A DNA stretch of 64,000 nt from JBEVNR01 sp040507985 (GTDB lineage: Bacteria > Pseudomonadota > Alphaproteobacteria > Rickettsiales > UBA6187): positions 1 through 64,000 of the forward strand of contig JBEVNR010000001.1 of assembly GCA_040507985.1 (NCBI GenBank). The letters are read 5' to 3'. A program made the translations under genes and the position numbers. Below the pieces are notes generated by a model that was given only the letters and a program-made list of their open reading frames with translations, ran no database searches and was not told the origin of the DNA. Shown piece by piece: positions 8,693 through 16,603 of the stretch; positions within the stretch are counted from its first letter, which is position 1; each line of letters starts with the position of its first letter.

Positions 8693-9934
8693 TTAAATAT
8701 TATCGCGCATCCATCCCCACGCGCGTTCGTACCAGCGTTTTTGGCGGTGATATTCCTTAAGGTGCAGGGCGAGCATTTTCCTGCGGTACACGTAATAGCG
8801 CAGCACGCCGACGGGGGTCGAGAAAATCGGTCCGCCCATCGATTCCGGCAGCCCCGCGCAGTGGCCCGGCCTGCCGATGCGGGCGTTCATGCCGGTCTTT
8901 ACGGAAACGTAGTCGCACAATCCCGTTAAACATGCGCCGCCGCCCGTTAAGACGGCGCCGCTCGGGGCTTGCTCCTTTAATCCGGTAGGCAGGCGAGACA
9001 ATAATATGTCGATAATTTCCTCTATCCTTGATTGTATGATGCTCACCAATTGCGAACGCGGAGCATAAGTCGGATCAGATTTTCGCAGCGCCACGTCGGC
9101 GTTATGAACGAACTCGACCGATTCGTAATCGTCCACGTGCGACGGGCTAACCGAACCGTACAGCGTTTTCAGGCGCTCGGCATTCTCCGGAGAGGTGCAA
9201 AGGCCGATGGATACGTCGCGCGTGACGTGCGCGGCGCCAAGCGCGAAACTGTCGACGTAATGCAACGCGCCGTTTTTAAACAGCGCGACCGAGGTATTTC
9301 CCCCGCCGAAATCAATCGCCAGCGCGCCGGCCTCGCGTTCCGCTTCCGTCATGCAGGCAAGCCCGGCGGCATAAGGGGCGCTGACGGCGTCGCGCATGTC
9401 GAGATGGCAGCGCGCGAGAATCGAGGCCAAATTGGCAACCGTCGAGGCGTCGGCGTCGAGCAGGTGCATGTCCGCCGTTATTTCGCCGGCGTGCATGCCG
9501 ACCGGCTCGCGAATGCCGCCGTTGCCGTCTATCGCGAAATCGAGAGGGACGCCGTGGAGCAATATGCGGCCCTTCGCGTCGAAACGCTTGCACCCCCTCT
9601 CGAGCATGCGATGCATGGCGCCGGAGGTGACGGCGTCGTTAATTTCATGCTGAAGGACGATGCGACGCGAGGCTTGCCGGTTGCCGCTTATGGCCAACAC
9701 GACTTCGTTGACGTTGACGCCGGCCATTTTTTCCGCCGACGCCACGACCGCGCGAATGACGTCCTCGGCTTTTTGGGCGTCGACGACGTAACCGGCCGAT
9801 ATGCCCCGCGACAATTGCTGCGCGGCGCCGCACACCGTCACCTCGCCCGAGGCGGTTATCCTGGCGATGAGGCACGCGGTTTTGACGTGCCCGACGTCAA
9901 GCGCGGCGACAATCTCTTCGGGCGACGCCGTCAT
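8693..9934 (-). CDS. ftsA: Cell division protein FtsA
   Basis: An actin-like ATPase that anchors FtsZ to the membrane and recruits later division proteins. The 413-aa product starting MTASPEEIV shows the SHS2/actin fold signatures: ALDVGHVKTACLIA (phosphate 1, about 9-22), VVLAISGNRQ, LAIDFGGGNTSVALF (phosphate 2) and AVLTGGGACLTG (adenosine). The C-terminal WGWMRDNI is a membrane-targeting amphipathic helix. The frame is open for 64 more codons upstream, but that part lies within ftsQ; the ATG at 9934 overlaps the ftsQ stop as ATGA, indicating translational coupling. ftsZ does not follow in this window. Confidence 0.92.
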   Translation of the reverse strand: MTASPEEIVAALDVGHVKTACLIARITASGEVTVCGAAQQLSRGISAGYVVDAQKAEDVIRAVVASAEKMAGVNVNEVVLAISGNRQASRRIVLQHEINDAVTSGAMHRMLERGCKRFDAKGRILLHGVPLDFAIDGNGGIREPVGMHAGEITADMHLLDADASTVANLASILARCHLDMRDAVSAPYAAGLACMTEAEREAGALAIDFGGGNTSVALFKNGALHYVDSFALGAAHVTRDVSIGLCTSPENAERLKTLYGSVSPSHVDDYESVEFVHNADVALRKSDPTYAPRSQLVSIIQSRIEEIIDILLSRLPTGLKEQAPSGAVLTGGGACLTGLCDYVSVKTGMNARIGRPGHCAGLPESMGGPIFSTPVGVLRYYVYRRKMLALHLKEYHRQKRWYERAWGWMRDNI

Positions 9935-10779
9935 CCTTTTTTCTCCGCGTGCGGCGATTCGGAAGGCAACAGGTAAATGCGCCTTCCCTCCTTCAAATCG
10001 ACGGTTTGCACCCTTCCCCCTTCCAGCAATCCCGATTCGAGCATCGCCTCTATTTGCCGCATGGCCGATTCGGGCGCGTCTTCCGGCAGGCGCAGCAACA
10101 CGCCGTTTTTGAGATAGACGTCCCATCGGCGCTCGCCGACGAACGACGCCGACGCCACCCGTCGCGACACCTTGGGATAGGCGCGAAGCCGGTCCATAAA
10201 CTCGGGCAGTTTTTCCGCCGCGCCTTTTCCCGACACTAAAATAAGGTCGCCGTAACCGGCGTAGTCGTTCACTTGCGTAATTTTATGGCCGTAGGCGTCG
10301 ATAAGGTAAAACTCGCCCTCATATTGCCATAGCGCCGTGGCGACGTGTTCGCGCAACCGGACGGAAATCGTCGAGGGAAGCAATCTTTCGACCAGGGCGA
10401 CGTCGACCCACGGCAAGTTTTCCATGTCCTCCCTCAACCGTTCGATGGGAACGGAAAAGATCGGCGCGTTTTCATACGGTTCAATAATCGCCAAGGCGTC
10501 TTTTCTGGCGGTGCGCTTCAAGCCTTCGACGTAAAAATGTTGCACGGACAATCCGAGCGAGCGCGACGTTCGCGCATAGTTGGCGTACGTCGCCTCCCTC
10601 ACGCTCTCGTCGCCGTATAAACCCGCGAACGCGAGCGCGGCGACGGTACAGGTCGCCGTTTTCAGAAAGGCGGACGTACAGGCGACGCGCCGAACGCACG
10701 ACAAGGCGCGCCGCTTAAGCGATACGCGCGGCAACGGCGCCGCCTCCACAAACGCGTTGTTTCTTGTTTCGTTCCTCAT
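9931..10779 (-). CDS. ftsQ: Cell division protein FtsQ
   Basis: A bitopic divisome protein linking early and late division proteins. From MRNETRNNAF the product is 282 aa: a basic cytoplasmic tail, one membrane helix (TATCTVAALAFAGLYG), a POTRA domain starting LSVQHFYVEG, then the FtsQ beta domain with PWVDVALVERLLPSTISVRLRE, WQYEGEFYLIDAYG and a C-terminal VDLKEGRRIYLLP. The longer frame to 10878 runs into the palindromic element upstream and is unlikely to be translated. It is coupled to ftsA by a 4-bp overlap. The usual upstream murC/murB/ddl genes are absent; dnaE lies upstream on the same strand. Confidence 0.88.
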   Translation of the reverse strand: MRNETRNNAFVEAAPLPRVSLKRRALSCVRRVACTSAFLKTATCTVAALAFAGLYGDESVREATYANYARTSRSLGLSVQHFYVEGLKRTARKDALAIIEPYENAPIFSVPIERLREDMENLPWVDVALVERLLPSTISVRLREHVATALWQYEGEFYLIDAYGHKITQVNDYAGYGDLILVSGKGAAEKLPEFMDRLRAYPKVSRRVASASFVGERRWDVYLKNGVLLRLPEDAPESAMRQIEAMLESGLLEGGRVQTVDLKEGRRIYLLPSESPHAEKKG

Positions 10780-10867
10780 GACCTGACGGTGTAAATAAAA
10801 AACGGGAGCGCACCACATGGCGACGGCCAAGCATAAAGGCGCCGCACGACTTTTGCAAGGGCGACCG

Positions 10868-11017
10868 AAAAAACGCATGGCAAAGCTTAGCTATCGGCGA
10901 GCCGAGCCGGAAGCGGCATGCCCGGAAAACCGCAGCGTACATATAAGTACGCGAGGATATGAGGACGAATTTAGGCGAGGCAGACGGCCGCCGATAGCGA
11001 AGTTATGCAAGAGTTTT
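10868..11017. repeat. Palindromic element, copy 2 (degenerate type A arms)
   Basis: The arms AACGCATGGCAAAG...CTATCGGC and GCCGATAGCGAAGTTATGCAAGAG are imperfect inverted repeats. The core is CCGCAGCGTAC-ATATAA-GTACGCGAGGAT, followed by GAGGACGAA. The element exactly fills the dnaE-ftsQ gap: the dnaE stop codon lies at its right edge, and the extended ftsQ frame begins in its left arm. Confidence 0.8.
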
Positions 11018-14000
11018 AATCGATTATCTCGGCGCCGATATTGCTTATGTCCTCCGTCGTGATCCCCTTCACGCAAAATTGCCCGCCTAACATTATTTTA
11101 TGCGGCTTACCGTCCAGCGGACAAATCACGGAGATAGAATCCCGACCTTTTTTTTCGCCTAAAAGTTTTTTCAGAGGCTCCGCCCACGCGACGCCGTCCG
11201 CGCGCAGGACGATATGCCTGGGCGGCTCTTCGTCAAGGGGACGGAGGGCGTCGGCGGTGAGGCGGATATTGCCTTCCTCCTTCCGCACGTGCACGTCAAC
11301 GGCGAACAGCGCGCCCGTCTCCAGCGCGTCGCGATGGGAATCGAGAAGCGTTTCGTTATAGATGGAGACTTCAAACATGCCGCCTTCGTCGGAGAAATCG
11401 ATAATGGCGAAGCGGCCTCGCGGCGAGGATTTTATTTTTTTGCCCGTCACCACCCCGGCCACGGTGGCTTTTCCGCTTTCCGGCAGGCGGTCGAATCGGT
11501 CGGAAAAAATCACGCCTTCCCCGCGCAGCGTTTCGTTATATTGCGCGAGCGGGTGCGACAGCATGAAAAAACCGAACGCATCGAATTCGGCCTGCGCTTT
11601 TTGTCGTAAGGAATACCCTCCCTCTTTCGACCGTATGGCCGGCTTGGGAAGGTCGCTTCCTCCCCCGCCGAACAGCGAGGCTTGTGCGCTGGCTTTTTCT
11701 TCGCGAATCGCGGCGCCGTAGCGCGAGAGCGCCTCCAGCGAATCCACGAGCGCTGCGCGATCGGGGTGCAGCGCGTCGAAGGCTCCGGCCTTGAACATGT
11801 TTTCGCACAGACGTTTATTCACGCATTCGGACGGCACGCGGGAAAAGAAATCGTAAATATCCCTGAACTTGCCGTTTTTCTTTCTTTCTTCCGCGACTTT
11901 CTCGACCGCCCCCACGCCCACGTTTTTTAAGCCGGCCAATCCGTAGCGAATGCCGAGACGCCCGTCCTCGCCCGTCTCCGGCATAAAATAGGCGTGCGAG
12001 CGGTTTATGTCCGGCGGAAAGACGGGAATGGCGTGCAACTTGGCCTGTTGCATGAACACGGCGATCTTGTCGCTGTTGTCTATCTCCAGATTGGCCGAGG
12101 CGGCCAAAAATTCCACGGGATAATTCGCCTTCAAATAGGCCGTATGGTAGGAAATAAGCGCGTAGGCCGCCGCGTGCGACTTGTTAAACCCGTAGCCGGC
12201 GAACTTGTCCAGCACGTCGAAAATTTCCGACGCCTTGTCCTTGTCCACGCCGTTCCTCACGGAGCCGTCGATGAACAACTTGCGCTGCGCGTCCATCTCC
12301 GCCTTGATTTTCTTGCCCATGGCGCGCCGCAGCAGGTCCGCGCCGCCGAGCGTGTAGCCCGCCATCACCTGCGCCGCCTGCATCACCTGTTCCTGGTAAA
12401 TGAACACGCCGTAAGTTTCCCGCAATATGCCTTGCAGCAACGGGTGATAATAATCGGGCGCCGCGCGTCCGTGTTTGCATTCGATATAGACGGGAATGTT
12501 TTCCATCGGGCCGGGGCGGTACAGCGAGATAAGCGCGATAATGTCGTCGATATTGTCCGGTTTTAGCTTGCGCAAGGCGTCGCGCATGCCGGCGCTTTCC
12601 ACCTGAAACACTCCGACGGAATCGCCGTCCGACAGCATTTTATAGCTTTTGGGATCGTCTAGGGGAATCGTCGCCATGTCTATGCGCCTCCCCGTCGTTT
12701 TTTCTATCAATTCGACGGTTTTCGCGACGACGGTCAGGGTTTTTAGCCCTAAAAAGTCGAATTTCACCAGCCCGGCATATTCGGCGTATTTCATCGAGAA
12801 TCCGCAGACCTGCATGTCGGATCGCGGATCGCGATAAACGGGGGCCAATTCCTTCAATGGCCGGTCGCCGATGATGACCCCGGCCGCGTGGGTCGAGGCG
12901 TGCCGGTAGAGTCCCTCCAGCTTTAGCCCGATGGTCATAAGCCGCGCAATTTCCGGGTCTTCGCTTTGCATCGCGCGCAGGTTTTTGTCCTGGTCGATGG
13001 CCTCTTGCAGGGTGATCGGCTTGGCGGGATTGAAGGGAATCATCTTGCAAATGCGGTCCACCGCATTATAGGGCAGTTGCATGACCCGCCCGACGTCGCG
13101 CAACACCGCCCGCGCTTGCAATTTACCGAAGGTGATGATTTGCGCCACGCGGTCGACGCCGTATTTGCGCTGCACGTACCTAATGACTTCCTCGCGCCGC
13201 TCCTGGCAAAAATCTATGTCGAAGTCCGGCATCGAGACACGTTCGGGATTCAAGAACCGCTCAAACAGCAAGCCGAAGCGAATGGGGTCGAGGTCGGTAA
13301 TCTTCAGCGCCCACGCCACCATCGAGCCGGCGCCCGATCCCCTGCCCGGGCCGATGGGAATGGAATTATTTTTCCCCCATTTTATGAAGTCGGAGACGAT
13401 GAGGAAATATCCGGGAAATTTCATGCCGATGATGACGCCCAGCTCAAACTCCAGCCGGTCAAAATATGCCTTTCTTTTTTCCTCGTCGTCAATGCGCCGT
13501 AGGGTAAGCCGTTCTTCCAGCCCCTCATGCGCCTGCCGCCGCAACTCGTCGGCTTCGCCCAGCCCTCCTGCGTCGAACGTCGGCAATATGGGCGCGCGTT
13601 TCCCTGCCATGAAGGCGCAGCGCTTGGCGATATGGACGGTGTTTTCTATCGCCTCCGGCAGGTCGGCGAACAGGTCGCGCATGGCGCGCGGCGACTTAAA
13701 ATGGCATTCGACGCTCACGCGGCGGCGCTCCTGTTGTTCCAGATAGGCGCCGTCCGCAATGCATAAAAGCGCGTCGTGCGCCGCGTGGTAGCCCGGATCG
13801 GGGAAATACGCGTCGTTCGTCGCAACGAGGGGAATGTCCGCTTCCCCGGCGATGCGGACGGCTTTCTCCACCCATGCGTCGGCTTCCCCCCCGACGCGCT
13901 GCAATTCCATGTAAAACCGGTCGCCGAACATGTCTTTAAAGCGCATGGCAAGCGCGAACGCCGCGTCGTCACGCCCTTCCTTCAGCAAGGCGCCGATAGG

Positions 14001-14444
14001 GCCGGCAGCGGCGCCGGAGAGACATATCACCCCGTCGCTCCGCTCCGCCACGCGGGATAGGGAGGAGGCGGGAACGTCGGCGCACGAATGCGAATAGGCT
14101 TCGCTTATCAAGTCAAGCAAATTCGCGTAGCCCGTCTCGTCTTGCGCCAATAGCGGCAACTCCACCACGCGCGGCCTTATGGGGTGGGAACGCGCGTCGC
14201 GCGGCACCGGGGCAAGGCTCTCGTCGTCGACGACGATATGCAGCGTCGTGCCGACGATGGGCTGTATGCCCTTGCCCGCCATCTCCAGCGAAAACTCCAG
14301 CGCCCCGAACATGTTATTTGAGTCCGTCGCCGCCGCCGCCGGCATGCGGTGCTTAATACACAGCGCGGCCAGTTCGTCAAGAGTAATGGCGCCCTCGGCA
14401 AGCGAATAGGCGGTGCGGGCACGAAGGTGGATGAAGGGGGGCAT
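11016..14444 (-). CDS. dnaE: DNA polymerase III subunit alpha
   Basis: The replicative polymerase catalytic subunit, 1142 aa, normal for DnaE. The N-terminal PHP domain begins IHLRARTAYSLAEGA and contains RMPAAAATDSNNMFG. The polymerase catalytic Asp pair is in MPDFDIDFCQ (about 400-409), preceded by GPGRGSGAGSMVAW. Further DnaE hallmarks are STHAAGVIIG, VKFDFLGLKTL, LYRPGPMENIP, YQEQVM, and GYGFNKSHAAAYALISY in the fingers/HhH region. The C-terminal OB fold has KATVAGVVTGKKIKSSPRGRFA. It is the first gene of a dnaE-(repeat)-ftsQ-ftsA run. Its 5' end and upstream region exist in a second, broken copy at 15531-15798. Confidence 0.96.
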   Translation of the reverse strand: MPPFIHLRARTAYSLAEGAITLDELAALCIKHRMPAAAATDSNNMFGALEFSLEMAGKGIQPIVGTTLHIVVDDESLAPVPRDARSHPIRPRVVELPLLAQDETGYANLLDLISEAYSHSCADVPASSLSRVAERSDGVICLSGAAAGPIGALLKEGRDDAAFALAMRFKDMFGDRFYMELQRVGGEADAWVEKAVRIAGEADIPLVATNDAYFPDPGYHAAHDALLCIADGAYLEQQERRRVSVECHFKSPRAMRDLFADLPEAIENTVHIAKRCAFMAGKRAPILPTFDAGGLGEADELRRQAHEGLEERLTLRRIDDEEKRKAYFDRLEFELGVIIGMKFPGYFLIVSDFIKWGKNNSIPIGPGRGSGAGSMVAWALKITDLDPIRFGLLFERFLNPERVSMPDFDIDFCQERREEVIRYVQRKYGVDRVAQIITFGKLQARAVLRDVGRVMQLPYNAVDRICKMIPFNPAKPITLQEAIDQDKNLRAMQSEDPEIARLMTIGLKLEGLYRHASTHAAGVIIGDRPLKELAPVYRDPRSDMQVCGFSMKYAEYAGLVKFDFLGLKTLTVVAKTVELIEKTTGRRIDMATIPLDDPKSYKMLSDGDSVGVFQVESAGMRDALRKLKPDNIDDIIALISLYRPGPMENIPVYIECKHGRAAPDYYHPLLQGILRETYGVFIYQEQVMQAAQVMAGYTLGGADLLRRAMGKKIKAEMDAQRKLFIDGSVRNGVDKDKASEIFDVLDKFAGYGFNKSHAAAYALISYHTAYLKANYPVEFLAASANLEIDNSDKIAVFMQQAKLHAIPVFPPDINRSHAYFMPETGEDGRLGIRYGLAGLKNVGVGAVEKVAEERKKNGKFRDIYDFFSRVPSECVNKRLCENMFKAGAFDALHPDRAALVDSLEALSRYGAAIREEKASAQASLFGGGGSDLPKPAIRSKEGGYSLRQKAQAEFDAFGFFMLSHPLAQYNETLRGEGVIFSDRFDRLPESGKATVAGVVTGKKIKSSPRGRFAIIDFSDEGGMFEVSIYNETLLDSHRDALETGALFAVDVHVRKEEGNIRLTADALRPLDEEPPRHIVLRADGVAWAEPLKKLLGEKKGRDSISVICPLDGKPHKIMLGGQFCVKGITTEDISNIGAEIID

Positions 14445-14587
14445 GGGTTGTTAATATTTGTTGCGTTTTTCTTGGGCATACGGTAGATTGATATTATCAA
14501 TTTGATTGATTTCTGCAACGATTGCCGTAGCAACAACCTCAGCAATATTTTCAAAAACAGCTTGATTCGCCAATTGCATTTGCCGCC

Positions 14588-15289
14588 ATGTCTCCTACAG
14601 TTGATATCGATCGCTATCCGGACTCCAACTACCGTATGCACCCGCTTACTGTGGAAGGATTTGAACAATTAATCCAAGATGCCTTTATGGCAATAAGAGC
14701 TTCTTACCCGGATTCAACAAACTATATTGCTACTGAAATTGATCGTTTTTCTCAAAATGGGAAAAAATTTGTCGAGCAATACTTTGCTAATCCCGAAAAC
14801 CAGAAAAATGCCTGCATACAGCTTTTTCAAGACCCTTACGTGCCTTTCTTGGAGGCGTTTGAACGGCTGGGGTTGGACATCAACGCTCATAAAGACGTTG
14901 TATTTCCAAATTGGTGGACGAGCTATAATAATAGCTCTTGTGTCGGACATCTTGTAGGCCGCATCAATAGTTATACTGACAGACAACTCGCCGTGATCGT
15001 GTATATGGTAAAAAAAGGAGCCGGTCTTGAAATCATGCATGACTCCGCTACCGAATCGGAGCGGTTGCCGCTATATAAGCTTTTTTATGCTAGAGCGAAA
15101 ACTCTTACTGGTCCAACAGAAATAAGCGACTTGCATTGGAAAAACGAAGGCGATAAAATGACCCTGCGCTGTGTCGTCGAAGCGTACGAAAAAACAGAAA
15201 ATGAGGGAATTGACAAAGACGCCCCAGCGACGTTTGCTCCCGCCTTTACAAAAGCCCTTATCGATGAATGGCTACTTAATGAAATTTAA
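14588..15289 (+). CDS. Orphan hypothetical protein A, 233 aa
   Basis: Divergent from dnaE and not recognised. The product MSPTVDIDRYPD... is soluble, acidic and probably helical, with an aromatic-rich centre (FPNWWTSYNNSS) and no signal peptide or membrane helix. Codon use is clearly more A/T-rich than in dnaE. Its upstream region (14445-14587) is homologous to that in front of orphan gene B at 15799, right up to the start codons. The proteins have only faint similarity (for example FMAIR against FIAIR about 35-50 residues in, followed by QNxxKxF). They may be strongly diverged paralogues. Effector or toxin roles are possible but unsupported. Confidence 0.55.
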   Translation: MSPTVDIDRYPDSNYRMHPLTVEGFEQLIQDAFMAIRASYPDSTNYIATEIDRFSQNGKKFVEQYFANPENQKNACIQLFQDPYVPFLEAFERLGLDINAHKDVVFPNWWTSYNNSSCVGHLVGRINSYTDRQLAVIVYMVKKGAGLEIMHDSATESERLPLYKLFYARAKTLTGPTEISDLHWKNEGDKMTLRCVVEAYEKTENEGIDKDAPATFAPAFTKALIDEWLLNEI

Positions 15290-15530
15290 TCCCGCTTTGA
15301 TTGCGTCGCTTTTGTTGCAGCCGACCTCGCCAAGACTTCGCGCCCAACGTTTTTTCCTTTCGTTACGCCCTTTATTTTTCGTCGTCGAGTCAGCATTCCA
15401 AGAATATCGCACTTTTCCGTGTAAAGCCGGTCTTTACGCGCTTTCAAAAAAAGAAAAAAATTGATAACACAAGCGCGTCGCCGTCTCGAATGTTAGCTAT
15501 ATTCCTCCGCCCGCCATCGCCTGCTTAACT

Positions 15531-15682
15531 TCCGGCGCCCCGAACATGTTCTTGCCGTCCGTCGCCGCCACCGCCGGCATGCGGTGCTTGACGCTTAAGC
15601 GCGGCCAACTCGCCAAGCGTCATCGCCCTCATCTAGCAAGCGAATAGGCGGTGCGGGCGCGGAGGTGGATGAAGGGGGGCAT
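15531..15682 (-). pseudogene. Duplicated and broken dnaE 5' end
   Basis: The minus strand reads MPPFIHLRARTAYSLA as in dnaE and then hits a stop. After a frameshift the dnaE-like words KHRMPA, ATD and NMFGA can still be traced. Homology continues on the other side of the ATG (15683-15798), matching the dnaE upstream region 14445-14587 as far as the start codon of the following orphan gene. The stretch 15290-15530 before it shows no gene. Confidence 0.9.
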
Positions 15683-15798
15683 AAATAATTAATATTTATT
15701 GCGTATTTTTTAGCGTATGATAGCATCATTTTATCACGCTTCCTGATTTTCGCAACTTACGCCGTCGCACAATATTTTGGTATACGCTTGATTTCATC

Positions 15799-16491
15799 AT
15801 GTTTTCTTTGCCAACGCCTATCTATGATGCATCAATGGCACGATTAAAAGAAGATATCGCCGAATTAGAAAAAATTGCGCAAGCAATCGCAATTGCTCCC
15901 GGAGATATAAACAATGTTTTTATTGCCATTAGAAAAAATCTTGTGGACTATAGATTCGCAGAGGAAGGCTACCAAAATTGCAGGAAAGTTTTTCTGGAAT
16001 GTATTCCCGCTCTTTATCCGTCTATTTTAACGGACAAGTACGTTCAAGAGGCGGACGCAATTTTTTCTCTCGATAAGAGAGACTTATTGATCTGGTTAAC
16101 AACAATTTTTCGATCCATCAATTATCAGGAAAGCGTTAACGCAGATGTCTCTACGGATTATCTTCACCTTTTGCATGATTTCATAGATGATATCTATGAA
16201 ATATATAACGCAAGATGGACGGCTTCTTCACCGGAAGAACACAGTAATATCAATCAAGAAATGGAATCATTTTTGAACTTTGCAAGCGTATTTTTAAGTC
16301 ATTTTGAATCTTTTAACCGTCAAGAAGGGGGCTCAACGCGCTTTATGCCTATCCTTACCCCTATGGAAGAAATCCGAAAGCAATTCGCCGAATATATTCC
16401 GCCTGAAAATATAGCGGCTAGCGGCCAGTCCGCGTTATTACGCCTCGAACATACGATGCCATACCGTCCTGCGAAAGCGGATATTTCATAA
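15799..16491 (+). CDS. Orphan hypothetical protein B, 230 aa
   Basis: Not recognised. The product MFSLPTPIYDASM... is a predicted soluble, mostly alpha-helical protein with many charged and aromatic residues (for example LLHDFIDDIYEIYNARW). It has no signal sequence or transmembrane segment. Composition is A/T-rich, unlike mrdA and dnaE on either side. Its promoter and leader region is a duplicate of that in front of orphan protein A, so the two probably arose from one duplication followed by strong divergence or by replacement of the coding part. It is convergent with mrdA. Confidence 0.55.
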   Translation: MFSLPTPIYDASMARLKEDIAELEKIAQAIAIAPGDINNVFIAIRKNLVDYRFAEEGYQNCRKVFLECIPALYPSILTDKYVQEADAIFSLDKRDLLIWLTTIFRSINYQESVNADVSTDYLHLLHDFIDDIYEIYNARWTASSPEEHSNINQEMESFLNFASVFLSHFESFNRQEGGSTRFMPILTPMEEIRKQFAEYIPPENIAASGQSALLRLEHTMPYRPAKADIS

Positions 16492-16557
16492 TTTTGTTTT
16501 AGGTCAATCTTTCGCAAACTGCCATAGCGCGGGCGTTAAAAAAAATAAATTTTTCTT

Positions 16558-16603
16558 ACGACGCTTCTCCCGCTAAAAATACGACGCTTCTCCCGCTAAA
16601 AAT
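16558..16603. repeat. 23-bp tandem duplication at the mrdA stop
   Basis: Two perfect adjacent copies of a 23-bp unit (ACGACGCTTCTCCCGCTAAA plus AAT) at 16558-16580 and 16581-16603. The second copy contains the mrdA stop codon on the minus strand, so the end of the gene was copied into its 3' flank. Confidence 0.9.

Noticed and set aside
9032..9976. 314-codon frame antisense to ftsA and the ftsQ end
   Set aside because: It is the shadow of ftsA; Arg/Gly/Val-rich low-information translation.
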